From contig QEYB01000003.1 of assembly GCA_017562135.1 (NCBI GenBank), positions 186,001 through 250,000 of the forward strand: 64,000 bases of DNA. Reading direction: 5' to 3'. The notes beneath the pieces are model-generated. The model worked only from the letters and a program-made list of their open reading frames with translations. It made no database searches and was not told the DNA's origin. Both the position numbers and the translations under genes were made by a program. This document shows, piece after piece, positions 11,715 to 24,867 of this stretch (its first letter is position 1; each line of letters opens with the position of its first letter). Source of the stretch: Dipylidium caninum. Taxonomy: Eukaryota; Platyhelminthes; Cestoda; Cyclophyllidea; Dipylidiidae.

Positions 11715-14700
11715 AAACAGTTAATGGTAATCAAAGCAATTCGCCAAACAATTCACCAAGATTGACACGCTGATTGGTTGTTTCAAAATGTTGGGGAGTT
11801 TCGAATATTTCCCCTACGATTTTAACATGCTTACAAAACGTCGATTTTCCAATTCGAGTCTCATACGTTAATGCAAGTGTACTCGCGCGTCTTTTACACT
11901 TCACAGGCAAAATTACTTACAAATTTTACATTTTTGGCCGATGTTCGCCGTAATTAAACAGATAAATTATGTGCGTGCCTCTAGCTATCTTTAAATATTT
12001 CCCAATGTGCTGCGAAGCATATTGCTAGGAGCAGATCCATGCCAGGGTTTTCACAGCTACGGATGCCAGTACAATGTGAGGCTTAAATCACAGAAATCAA
12101 TGTACCTATATGCTCGAATTTATATATTATTGTTTTACGACACACCTTATATTCTCGTAAACTCAAATCCTTACCCATACCTTATTTCTAATGAACATCC
12201 CATTGTATGTAAGGAATGCATTTGAACTCGAGGCAATTACACTTTCTTTTTATTGCCTTTCTGACCTTTCACTATTCTTCTTCGGCCTATGTACGTTAAC
12301 AGAATTTAAGTCTTATCTTTCCTCATTGAGTCGTACCTGATATACCGACTAATGAAATTTTTGTGGTTGATGGAGAATTTGACTATATTCTTCTCCATTC
12401 GCTGGCTAAAGTGAGCGCCCTTAAAAACATCCATCTGTTATGTATTTTTATTTGATTTTAGCCCTCGTTTTTTTACGAAAGTTTGTGATATGAACAGGAG
12501 TTTATGAATTGACAAGGAAGTGGGAATAACGGCTATCGAATATGTACGTAACCAATTAAATGTGCGGTCTCAAAACGAACGCTACACCAACTTGACTTCG
12601 ATGCGACCTCTTATCTGTATGTCCACTTTACCCCCGAAATTGGCGAGAAGATAGCATTCTATTCCTCCTGCTGTTGAGGCCTCGCCGATCACCAACAATG
12701 CGCACAGTCCGCATAATCACCATTGCAAGTGGGGACTTAGCACACGGCAATAGTCGTTTAATATTCGACTCTCAATATTTGGCTCTTTTTGTCCCTTCAA
12801 TCTCCATTTCACAACTCACTAAATGTCTGTCTTGTTTCTCTTTCAATACTAGAGGAATCAGTTGCAGTAGTATTGTAAAACCTGGGAAAGCCTAAATGAG
12901 ACATTTTGAGGTTCTTATGATTCATATTTTATCAGAACAGGCCGATAGAAAATCATATCCTGTCTTGGAGACTACTGAAATTTTGTCCCCGACATGGGAA
13001 ACAATTTCATGAGTAATACGCGCGTGGAAGGTTTATTTAGACTTGAAATCCCAAGTATCTCTAATGAAAGATGTGGACAGGGAATGTAGGCGGGATGCAT
13101 CATATAAAAATGCGCAACGTGGTCTCTGTATTAACAAACCTTGGAGAACTTCAACAAGTCGAATTTGGAGAGCAAGATACTTGTGTGATGGCCAGTTCAA
13201 GTAGACGCATTCATATTACCATAATACTGGTTGCCTGCCTATGGCGTGCCATTTTGGTAACCGGGTAATGAACTCAGTGTAATTTGCGCTTTACTATTCT
13301 TCTTAAAGTTGTGTCTTATCACAATAGTAATAATAACTAGTTTTTGACCTTAATCACACATTTTCAACACACTCATTGTCTTTTCCTTTCGTAAATTTGA
13401 CTGAAAGTCAAAACTTGTGAGTCAGCCAGTTCCAACATACACTAATGTTAAATTTCGCAGTGCTGAAATAACTCCGCTGTCTCGGCTATAGGCTCGGAGC
13501 ACCAGTGCTTTTAATTTCCGAAAGACTATCACGTGGAAAGGACCTAGCCCATTTCGGGCAGTCTGGTTGACCTTTTGGATTGGTGTAAAGGATAGTTGCC
13601 TTTTTACTGAAAGCTCAAACGTTTTTGCGTGTGAACGACAGGTTGATTAGTTTGATGAACTACTTATTGGTGTGCCTTGAAGTCTAATACGTGAGAATAA
13701 GAAGTGAATCAAAGACCTCCCTTTTACAAGGCTTAAAATTGTACTAGTGAGAGAATCCTGAAAAAGGCTTCGGTAGGACATGGTGTCTCAAGGTTAAACA
13801 CTTCCCTCGTCCACTATTTCGTCCAATGCATTACATTGTGTAGCTGTCTATAACCCCGCCTCTTTTCACACTTCAAACCGGATCTTTTGATATTATCAAC
13901 CGTTTTCGGTTCTGGTCAAAAAATTTTCCACCAAGTTACCGATGCAGAAACCTAACAAAGAATGCAGAGCTGTGCTCTGGAATTACCAAAGACGCACTTT
14001 TCTCGCGGAGAAATTCATCTCACCGCGTGTTTTCTATGGCTCCAGTGGCAAGAGAGGTGCGTGTGTGACCTGAACGCACTGCTATTGAACCTGCATTTTA
14101 AAAAATCCTTTTTGATAATCATTAAAGGCTGGTAAGAACTCAAATTACTTCAAATGGACCACACAGTTTTTCATAAATCTGCCCGCTCAGAAGCATACGA
14201 TTGCAGTCCTGAAATGGCAATCATGTCATTCGCCGTAGGCAGAGGTACACTGCACTCCTTCGGTGTGCACCCGTCTGTTTACCCATCAGCGCCGGCCAAG
14301 AGACCATGTCTACCGCGGAAACGGCGCACAATAAAGTAGAGAAGTCCTGCCTATGCGCAGTGGTGCATGGTTTGCCTCACAAACGTCAGTGGTTCTGCCC
14401 AAAACCTTAAAATATTTCGCCCTTCCACCTATCTGCAAAGTCAGAAGCACTTCCCTCCTCCCCTAACCCTCGCAAAAAGCCTCTTCACATAAACTACATC
14501 TCTGCGTTCGCTTCGATGCCTTTATTATCATTTGGCGGTGGCAGACTCATTAAATTCTCCCTAAAAACCTTATGATTCATCATTGTAAACAAATGCAATT
14601 AGTGCATGTCATTTATACACTGCTCGCAAATGCAATATCCATGATCATTTGAGAAAAGTGAGTCGTATTTCATGCATACACCACTTAAACTCAAGCTTCT

Positions 14701-16478
14701 ACTTTAGCATGGGACAAGAGAAAAGCCTGCGGAAATATTACATGGACTAAAAATTAGGCGGCCTTGTACACTGCGGGAGGAGACAGCGCCGAGCACAACC
14801 GCCTCATGGTGAACAGAGTGCCAGACTCGACACCACGACAAATCGATATTTTGAAAGGGGGTTAATTTAAGAAAAATCCCGGTCTTAGCATCGCCTGTAC
14901 CCTAGTTCGTCCAAGTAAAGCGATATCCCCATTAGTCCGCTAGGGCGTTGGTGATTGTCTTATTCCACACAATGGGCATTTGCATAAACGGGTGGCAGGT
15001 GTGAGTCATATGGAGTGACAACCTGTGGCTTCCAGTGTGGTGTTTCCCTGTTACGGAAACGGGGCAGTCGGGAGGGATGACAGACTTAGTAGTCAAGCGC
15101 AAAGGTCTGCATTCATTCTTCCACTTTTGTACATTTCACAGGTAATTCACATTCTGATTTGGTAGTTATGAAAAGATATTCACTTTTTGGTGAAATGCTT
15201 ACTTATTTATGAAGGAATTGGGACAAGTCAGTAATGATGCCTCCTGAATTGGAATTTATTATCCCAGACGCAGAAATCTCAACAGATTCATATTTATGTT
15301 TCATTTTAAAAGTTTACAGTGTCTGAACACGGCGTAGGTGAAGCTACATACCGCCGTGGAGCAAATGCTTAGGGGTGATGGAAAAATCAGGAGTATGCAG
15401 CAATTAGGCACATTTACGGGAGTGCAACCGCGGGCACGAAAATCTAATGCGCGATTTTAGCTTCATGCCAGTCGCAAAAGCGGAAGAAGAAAAGTCATAT
15501 GCAAAATGAAGTAATATTTGTAAGTCAATGCACAACCGGGAGAAAGTGGCTGTCAGCTTCATTTTGGATATTTCACATTTTCTACAATTTCCCCTTGATA
15601 AAGAGGGGGTTTCAGACCGTTAAGGCAGGCGCTAGTGAGCATGATCTCAAAGCTATTTCCCATGTTCCCAGGATACTTGAATTCGCGAAATAAATTCTAA
15701 TGAGGAGCAGAGTAGTACGTTACCTTGCACCTTAAACAGGGAGGTTTATTGAATGACTGTTTCTTCGTCGGTGAAAGCCAGTGGTGGCAGGTACTCACCT
15801 TGACTCCAAGCGGTAAATTTGATGCGCCAGATGGCACGACTAATTATGCTCTCAATAAAATTAGAGAATACACTGAAGCGTTACACCATCTGTAAAATAT
15901 CCATGTACTTATTTCTGACACATTCGCAGTCAAGTCAAGCGCACTTTTCTACAGCCGGAGCTAGGTCATGTCTCAACCTAACAAGTCAGTGCGAGTTTGG
16001 TGACGGAGCAAATAAAGCATTCATCTTTCGAAATTATATTCGCAGTTCAAATGTTACTAAGGCCTATACCGTTAAGATGGTCTCCTTAGGTATTTCACGC
16101 GCCTAGGTCCCATTACGCATTAGTTCACTACGTAGACCAGCCAGTTGCTTCGATTAGCCATGCGTGTTACGTACGGTCGAGACCTTAAAGTAGTGAAAAA
16201 GTGGCTGGCTACAGCAGCCAATGAAAACTCGTAAAATTATGCGTGCACAACCAAGTCGCGCTAATAAGCGCCCGTGGTAGCAAGACACCATTAACCTTGA
16301 AAGTGATTGGTTGAGAAACGAAAACTGTGATTGCCAATGAACGCGAAGATAGCAAACAACGTATGCGGGGACCGCAGATTCTGTCAGGCCGTGAATTTGG
16401 CTAGCCCTTTTCACTGATCAGTGGTGGAGAGAATTCGCCGTTTTCGCGCTCACGTCCGCACGTACACGCGTACACCTA
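11715..16478. other. No recognised gene; divergent spacer between UBE2K and PKA-R
   Basis: This stretch should hold the UBE2K 5' region (minus) and the PKA-R promoter (plus). Several open frames of 60-95 codons exist (for example 15819-16106 on plus), but none resembles a known family or carries coding-like features. I see no tRNA, transposon or tandem repeat. Confidence 0.4.
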
Positions 16479-17582
16479 ATGTCGAAGAGGACCGTTGATG
16501 TACCGGCAGGCTTGCGTGAGATACTGCAGGACTTCACCGTTGCGGTTTTACGTAATCGGCCGCCGAACATCATAACTTTTGCAGCGGAATATTTCGAAAT
16601 GAAAAAGAATCAGCAGAAAGAAAGTGAGGATGCAGAAAGTGAAGAAGAGGTTATAGCACCCCCAATTCGAGCCAGACGCCGTCAAGGCGTCGCGGCAGAG
16701 AGTTATGACCCTGAAAAGGAGGACAAATTCGAAAAAGTTGTTCATGAGAAAACAGAAGAGCAGAGATTGAGGCTGGCTAATGCAACCAAAGGGATCCTGC
16801 TTTTCAGATGTCTTGATGAAGATCAAATGCAGGATGTTATTGACGCTATGTTTGAAAGAAAGGTAGAAGTTGGCGAAAAGGTAATTACTCTAGGTGAGGA
16901 TGGCGACAATTTCTACGTGATCGAAAACGGAGTTTATGATATTATTGTAAAAGTGGATGGGGTTGAAAAAAAGGTCGGACAATATGATAACAACGGCTCG
17001 TTTGGCGAACTCGCACTTATGTATAACACACCACGGGCGGCTACTATTCAAGCCACTACTCCTGGAATCTTGTGGGCAATGACCCGAGAAGTATTCAGGA
17101 GCATCGTTTTGAAGAGCGCTTTCAAAAAGAGACAAATGTATGAGGAGTTGCTCAATCAAGTCCCCATTCTTCAGAGCCTAAGTACCTACGAACGAATGAG
17201 CATCGCGGATGCCCTTCACACGCAAATTTATGAGGAGGGCACAAAAATCATTAACCAAGGGGAGGAAGGTGATGAAATGTACTTCGTCGAGGACGGTGAG
17301 GTCCGAATTACCATGAAACAATCGGGATCCGATGAAGAAATGGAACTTACTCGTATTAAGAAAGGTGGCTATTTTGGTGAACTCGCCCTCCTGACCAAGC
17401 ATCCTCGCGCTGCCTCTGCATATGCAACAACCCGAACAAAATTGGCTGTTCTCGATGTGGGTAGTTTTGAGCGACTCCTTGGACCCTGTCTCGATATTCT
17501 TCGGCGCAACATAGACAACTACGAGAATCAACTGAAGTCCGTTTTTGGCAGTCTTGACAATGTACCTGAATTGCGTCATTAG
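16479..17582 (+). CDS. PRKAR2: cAMP-dependent protein kinase type II regulatory subunit, single exon
   Basis: This is the regulatory subunit of PKA. It dimerises, binds AKAPs, and releases the catalytic subunit when cAMP binds. It has 367 aa in one uninterrupted ORF with an ATG start. Domains in order: RII dimerisation/docking helices at about 8-43 (VPAGLREILQDFTVAVL); an acidic linker at 48-58; the inhibitor site RRRQGV at 66-71; cAMP-binding domain A with phosphate-binding cassette FGELALMYNTPRAA at 175-188; and domain B with FGELALLTKHPRAA at 299-312. A conserved tail FERLLGPC..ILRRNI follows. The body is type II-like, but the inhibitor site is R-R-Q-G-V, with Gly70 at the acceptor position. 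It should therefore act as a pseudosubstrate, as in type I subunits, and should not be autophosphorylated. Absence of introns is unusual beside the multi-exon neighbours. I see no poly-A run after the stop that would mark a fresh retrocopy. Confidence 0.95.
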   Translation: MSKRTVDVPAGLREILQDFTVAVLRNRPPNIITFAAEYFEMKKNQQKESEDAESEEEVIAPPIRARRRQGVAAESYDPEKEDKFEKVVHEKTEEQRLRLANATKGILLFRCLDEDQMQDVIDAMFERKVEVGEKVITLGEDGDNFYVIENGVYDIIVKVDGVEKKVGQYDNNGSFGELALMYNTPRAATIQATTPGILWAMTREVFRSIVLKSAFKKRQMYEELLNQVPILQSLSTYERMSIADALHTQIYEEGTKIINQGEEGDEMYFVEDGEVRITMKQSGSDEEMELTRIKKGGYFGELALLTKHPRAASAYATTRTKLAVLDVGSFERLLGPCLDILRRNIDNYENQLKSVFGSLDNVPELRH

Positions 17583-20500
17583 AGAACAACTGGAAACTCA
17601 CGACGTGTTCTAATTACTCTGTGTTATTTTTCCCCTCCATTCTTTTCATCGTAACCACTTCCCTGTTGTATTTATACGAGTAATATATGCCTGTAAACCT
17701 CGAAAATACCGTCATCCGCTACTCCAACAACTTATGTAGACAAAATTACCCCCTCTCTTATCTCTAATGAATATTGGGCACGCAGCACTTCTTCGCTTTG
17801 TAGAACATTGCTTCTCCTTCCTCCCGTCATGGTTATACATAGCTAAACACAACCATCTCGTTCTTATCCTTACACCCGAGGTTGTAAATCTCACACGTCA
17901 ACCTTGGTGGAAGTTGTTTCCGTCCGTATCATCTCTACCTAGACATGTATGCTTTAATCTAATGAGGAGTGCAAAGGCAATCAACGAACGGTGTATCTCT
18001 GCGGGACTGCCAGCGAAGCTAAAACGGTATGTCTTTAATTTTCCGTTTTCCTCCTCTCTATGTTAGATAAACACAAGGTGGTGCTAACTGCTTTACCCTA
18101 TTTGACTCCTATTACCCACAATTGTCCTAGTGATGATGTGTTGAAAATCAGCTATTTTTCCACTGCCTTTCAAGCCGATAACTTGATTTTCCGCTCTTTG
18201 TTTCCTTAAGTCAACTTTTTCTTTATCCCTTCATGTGTGGTTCTTTCACTTATACATTAACGCGTACCACTTCATGCATATAAATGGGTTCATTCGTATC
18301 ATTTTTTTATATTTTGTTTATGTTCTTATCAAGACATCTAAACGATTCTGCTAACTCATCATTTGTGATGACTCAAAGGTCCTCGCTTAGGTGAATGGAA
18401 AGGAAATGCAATCATTAGTACTTGCGAGCGTCTAGTGATGGGGAGGAGGTTAACGATGAGCCTTCAGACATGCGAGGCCTCATTATTCACAGGTGAAGCC
18501 CTTGAGTAAAGTTATAAACACGTGGGGAAGAAATCGATACCATTTTTTAAGTCACGTGCTGAGGTTTGCTGAAATAACCGGTTCTATCTCTCGCCCCCAT
18601 CCCCCAGGCCCTCTTCCTCCACCCATCATAATTCGGGACACGTGACGTTTGCACGGTTAAGAAATCAGAGTCGCCGTGGCGTACTCCACACAGAGGGCAG
18701 GTGTTGCCGCGTACTGGTTGCTAAAATCTGAAGATTTCTGCCACTTTTATACCCAAACTGTCGACGAAACAGGTCTAATAGTATTTTGTGGCTTATTGCT
18801 AACGAGATATGGAGTAACTAAATAAATGGGTGTTTTGTGGGTTTACGGTGTAAGTGCCTAAAATAGCGATTAAGGTAATGAATTACTACTAATTCTCATA
18901 GCCTATCATTGTTGTTTCTAGAAGAAAGTATTTTAAACTGATTGACCTGTATAAACTTATTATGCGCGATAAGCTCGTATCTGTGTATTTTTAAAAACAG
19001 TGTTATGAGCAATTTAATATCACGTAGAAACTTTTTGCCCGTGTATAACAATGCGCCTTGAGACCACTCGCCTTTTCATAACATAAACACTCGGGTAATA
19101 GCTGGATTTGTTAGCCAAATATTGTCCAGTTGAGTACGTCTCATGGCTTTGGAAGCACTAATCTCCACACTTCAGGCGAAATTGTTTTAAAATATTCACA
19201 AAGAAGCAATATTTATTCTGCCAGGAGTTTGGAAACTGTGTAGCACTCTGATTTACGGTGTGGAGTGATACTTATGTATTAACTCAATTTACCCACTGCG
19301 TTAATCCCTTACAGCCTTCTCAATTAATACACACACAGAGAGAGACATTTTTATGTAAAAGCTACATCGCTGAAGGGCTTTGAACATTCTGCTCTAAGTG
19401 ACTGTTGCATGTTGTGGGCACACGTCGTTTTCGGGACTTTACCCCAAGTCGTGTTCCTGTTCGAGCAAACAGACCGGCAATTGTAGCACGTACACTTCCT
19501 GGTTGGCCTGTGTTCTCACACAATTTGCTGTCGAACATATAGTCTGACCGTTTTGTGAAAAAAACCAAACATAAAAGTATTTCTTAAATGCTGTCCGGGT
19601 GTAAGCTATAGGTTTACCAGATTAGGTAATATTTATTTGGCCAAACTATACAGGCTAGGTGTATTAGCAATATTGTGAAGATGAATGGAGCGGAACCACC
19701 ATATTATCCTGCCGTTTTACGTCAGAGGCAATGCACATGTTGGAATTTGTCAATTATAGAATAAAAATCTACAAAAGGAATCATGATCACCACCAAAATA
19801 TTTGTTTTCTGGCCACTAATAGCCGATGCATTGGGTGCTTGAAGAAAAAGCTCTCTTGCTTTTAGGGGTTTCACCTCAAATATATGGTTTTGAGTTCAGA
19901 AGAAAAGCACTACAATTAACATTGCGGCCTCACAAGCATTGAGGGTGTCTGTAAATTAGTGGCTGGTAAACACTTTGATAAGTGGAGGATGTTTAGCTGA
20001 AGCCTACCGAATGTGGAACACTCACACACCTACGTCTATGTTACCAAAACGGTTTGGCTTCATGCGATGTTTTCCACTAATGCAGTATTAAATGACGCTT
20101 TTATGGCGATACAATTGTTTTTGGTCAATGACGCAAAAAGTACATTTGATAGTTGGTAACAATTTTTAAAAAATGAGGTCAATGATAACCCTATTATTAT
20201 ACGGTCTGTAATATCATAGTAATTCCCTAAAGTAGCTTATGCCATCAAAAATATGTGAACCAGAACATTGTCTGTGAGCAGCAGATCGTCAAGACGTAGA
20301 AATTTCTTTTAACCTAACAAAACCCAATGAACTGGTGCTTGTGATAAGATGTTTGGCCATGGAATCAAGTGTCCATCCAGGTAAATTGAGTCGAAAAAAC
20401 CAATTAGGTTAATTAAATGGGAGATTATCGAAACCCATGCGTGCTGTTTTCCACATCTTTATTACAAATACACAATCAGATGAAGAGAAGTGTCAAACAG

Positions 20501-22920
20501 CGGATAGCTTCCTAGCTACTTCATAACAAGCCATGAATCGGCGTTTTTGTATCTTCCTGCGATCCAGAGGCGTAAATGGGATCACCTCCTCAATCTTGTA
20601 AGCATTACTTTTTTAAATGAGGTTGCCACGACACTGATGCACATATTTGCACGGGCTTTGGTTCCTGTGAACATGATTCCAATTCGTAACCAAAACTCGG
20701 AGTAGTTTGACGTTTAGTACTGGAGAGATGTCCTTGAGTTTGCATTACCATGTCTGCGTAATATCATCAAAACGAATGTAGCATAAAACCAAAATAACCG
20801 TGCATCAGTTGGAAAGTCAACTACGTTCTTATTGCCTGTCTGCTCTCTTTGCGTGTTTATGCACAGGGAAAAGAAAGTTGCGAACGAATTTGGCATCGGA
20901 ACTGATAGAAAGTTACAGCTATAGGAGAGAGCAGTTTTGCGTTCAAAGAGATTTGGAAAAGGGGAATATGCTCACGCCTCTGGACCTTGTTAGGTGTGTT
21001 AATGAAGTAGGTGTTTACAATCAAAGCAAGTGGAGGACATTGGGACCTTATTTTGTCTGTTTATACTAGAGTACAACAGGCTAAATCGTACTTTGGTAAC
21101 CCAATGTCTAACCAATAATCCGTAAGAGTTTGGTGAAGTGATTTTCCATCGGCTTTGGAGAGCAGCCTTTCAATTAAGAGCTACGTACACGTTTCTTTTC
21201 CCTTTTCTGCTTAACTTATATGTCAATGCGAAACAGTGGGCCTCCTTTATTTGGAAAAACAAATGACGGTTTGCATTCAGATGCACTGGAATTGGCACTG
21301 AAATGTAAACTAGACTATTATGGTATCCAGGAAATGACGGAAACTGGAGTTGGAGCAGTTCGTTCTTTAGTGGCATAAACGCTAAACTTTTAAATTTATA
21401 TGCCATTTCCGAAAGTTCCCTTCTACCTTCGTGGTATGTACAGTAGTTGGGTAAGAAGACGGTTTCACCCAAGTATCGTATGCGCCAATCATAGATTTTT
21501 ACAAACACTTCCGGTCAATCTAAGACGTTAGAACAACGTGGGCAGTAAAGGCAGAGCAAACGTAGGAGATACATAGATTTCTTGCAAGATCCCCACTGTC
21601 AACTGTCAAAAGTGTCGGCTGCTTCTAACTGGCGCTTTTACAATTCAGGCTCTTTTACGCAATATGTAGGTGACGACATCTCGTAAAAATAATCGTTTGT
21701 TTTTCGAGCCATTGTTAAAAGGCGCTAAGCGGAGACGTGAAATACTGTCGGTCTCTCCCCTTAAGCCCGATCATGTGTGCCGTTGTTTGAGTCGTTGTAT
21801 TCTTACCTGAATGGAACCCATCTACTACCTTCGTGACAAACTTTTTGTTCAAAGTTTTTTCATTTCGGTATTTCCCAAAATGTGTTACAAAAAAACTTGT
21901 AAGAATCACAATTTGATAATGCTCTGATATGAGGTTATGGCCCTGTAAAAAACTACATGGGCTTGGTCTCGTTAATACACACATAATAAGGTCACTTGGG
22001 TGCTCAGATTCTCTAGAGGGAACGTTAAGCTGGTTGTTATTACGGTGAAACACAACAGTTTTTAACACTAGGGTTTGTGGGTCGTATGAGAAAACTGTAA
22101 AAGAGAAGATTGCATATGATAAGTGCTCCTACTTGGCGGTTTTGACTCATCGCGGAACAAATGAGCATTTAGAGGGAACCCTTGGATCGCTAACGAGATT
22201 CCACGAAGCCCAGAACATATAGAGGCCACAGGAGTAACTTAATTGTATAAGACTTTTATCAAAAATCATGTGATGTGGTGATACATTATGTATTTTTCAT
22301 TGGAAATAGAAATAGTAGGTCGGGAATGCCTACAGTTCGACAATGAACTTGTTTTACTTTTTCCTTACCCATCGGAGGTGGGTTGAAGTTACCGTGTTCC
22401 TGCGACATGCCAGCATTTTGCCTCTATTGGAGACGATAAGTGACGCATGGGAATAGCGACACCGTGGAAACATTAAAGCGTATGATAATAAATTTACGTA
22501 CGCCGTTAAACCGCCTACACGCATATGCACTTAGATGAACGCTGCGAGGTTTCTATGGTTATTTCTACTAATTACGATATACCCCGAGGGAAAGGGAATG
22601 TTCTGAGTCCATAACAGTGTCTCATGAGAGAATATTTTTCTGCCGAGGATATTCACGGAGCGTTGGGAAGGATTTTGTTCACTCTCTCAGTGAAAACAGG
22701 TTACGTAAAACATAAGCCAGTCGAAGCTGGAAAGAAGCTTTCTGTCTCTCCCAGTCTATGTGGAAATTTGTAACTCGAGAACTTGCTTTAATTATTAGTG
22801 AGCGTCGGGAACAAAACGCCTTTTTTACCAGGTACGGCTACCACTCAGGGCAACCCGAGGTGGGCTCTATTTTTGCGATCTGAACACTTCACCAGGCGGC
22901 TGCTATCTCTCCATTACAGC

Positions 22921-23003
22921 TAACTTGTCAGTTATCAACTAACTGACGACCGCCCATCGACTGACTGATCATTTGGCTTACTAACTAATCCATCAACTAA
23001 CTA
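22921..23003 (+). repeat. Degenerate ACTA/ACTG tetranucleotide repeat
   Basis: Units such as ATCAACTAACTGAC, ATCGACTGACTGATC, TTACTAACTAATCC and ATCAACTAACTAG recur with short spacers. This looks like an old, decayed tetranucleotide array. Confidence 0.6.
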
Positions 23004-23393
23004 GAATGAAACACTGGCTCCAGACTAAGTGACGTTGAGTCGTTGCTTGTAATCAACTTACCTCAGCATCACAGAGTAAATTGACTTAAGGTTAAATAGT
23101 GATTTTATTTCTAAGCCATATGTGTCTAAAAATGTTTATGTCAGAAAAGTAAACAGTGGCGATAAATCGATACGAAGAGGTATGACGCTATTCTCCACCG
23201 TCTTCTTCGGCCAGGACGATGTGTCGTTTATTACAGACTATCTGTGCCAGCTTTCACTACAAGCGAATAAGGTGTCGCACGATTGGCAGCAAACCAGTTT
23301 TGGCAATTTGCCGACACCTCTTCTGGGTTTTTGCGATGTAACTATTTGAGAAGACCAATTTCAAGGCTGACGTCTCTATAAAGTTTCATAACC

Positions 23394-23416
23394 GGGGGGG
23401 GTGGGGGGTGGGGGGG
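23394..23416 (+). repeat. G-run tract, potential G-quadruplex
   Basis: Three consecutive G-runs (8, 6 and 7 G) are separated by single T bases and followed by CAGAG. The long runs can be split to supply four G-tracts, so quadruplex folding is possible. It lies in a gene-poor stretch. Confidence 0.75.
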
Positions 23417-24847
23417 CAGAGAAGGTGTATATTTAAAGGTTTAATGGGAAAAGACGAATATTAATCGCGTTTGTTCTTCATATATTCTTGATTTACTCTA
23501 TTGAGCGACTGAAATGCAGTGAGATGAGTGAGCAGTCCTCCACGGAGGGGACGAATTTAATTATAATGTAAGGTTATTGTTTTAGGTCTGATTTAGCTAG
23601 GACAGTGGACTTTTTTCGTTGTCTTCACGACAACGGACGTTATGTGACTAAAAGCTCCCTACGAACGAGTTAACCGTTATTTCACCCTCCCCTATAACTG
23701 CGAAGCTCGGCCTCTGCTCTCTCGAGGAATTTAAATAAACAGTAGACCAAAATGACAAGCTGTCTTGCTGTCCTGAGATGGATAAATTTGCGCGGGACAA
23801 GAAAATCGTTGCCATACAATTGCCTTCCGTAGACATCCACGAATTTTGCTTATGAGCACAGCCATATTTTCGTCCAATCCTCGGTGGACTTAAAACACTG
23901 GGTACGAATTGTCTGCACATTCTCTCGAAGGGAATATCTCAGACTAATTATGTATGAGCTGGTAGTGGCACAACTAGCACACACGCAACTTCATCCCAGA
24001 GATGAATTGGTGGAGGCGTGGACGACGCATACACAGTCCCATGGCATACTAAAGGCATCCACGTCATGGATTAAATGGAAGCCATTTTGGCTCACCGGGG
24101 TGTGTGAAGAAGAGGGGTAGGATGGAGCGAATGAGAGCGAAAATTGGTGGTGGTGGGGAGGGCGATTTGGAGGTCTGCATCTCTTCCGAAAAAACAACAA
24201 TAGTCTAGTTTGGTTTACAACTTCCCAAAAGTTCCTCTGCTAGTATTACCCAGTGTTTTTTTATAAAGTATTTAAGCTAACGAGTTTTGTAAAACACCAC
24301 CTTTTTTCTGTTTACATTGTAAGTTGGGAAGAAGACCACATTTATGACTCGAATAGATTAAAACGATCGCTTTCGAGCGTAAGAGCGGCATCTACCCAAG
24401 TCTCACCATTTGCAGAGAACATTTCTTGTATTTATTGTGTACTAAAGATCATGATTTGACAAGGCCTTGTTTGAAGTAATGTTGCAGTACACTTCTTAAC
24501 GCAATTAAAATCTGGTCGCACCTCGGAACCCCAAGTCTTTATTTTTGATAATTTACATTTTTCCAAAGCACGCTCATATAGTTCCACCGGGAAGCGTCTT
24601 GTCACTTTGACAGACTGCATTGTTCTGGACAACTTCAATGCTCAAACGGAGTTGAAGGAGATTTGTAAGTGAAGGAGCACATAAGGTCAAATTAGATTGG
24701 TCAGAGGGCATTCGACGTGAATTCCTGTCGTCCTCCCTCAGCCACCTCTCGCGCAGGTCAACTTTCGGCCTGGACAAATTAGTGACCTTCTCAGGCGACT
24801 CGGCAATTGCGAATACGAGCCTCCTCAAGGGTGATTGGTGTGGAGGG

Positions 24848-24867
24848 GGAAGGAAGGAAGGAAGGAA
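24848..24867 (+). repeat. (GGAA)5 microsatellite
   Basis: Five perfect GGAA units sit inside a purine-rich stretch that starts at about 24842. Confidence 0.85.

Noticed and set aside
16548..17601. Several minus-strand open frames of 80-133 codons opposite the PKA-R gene
   Set aside because: They are antisense shadows of a strongly coding plus-strand frame and resemble no protein.
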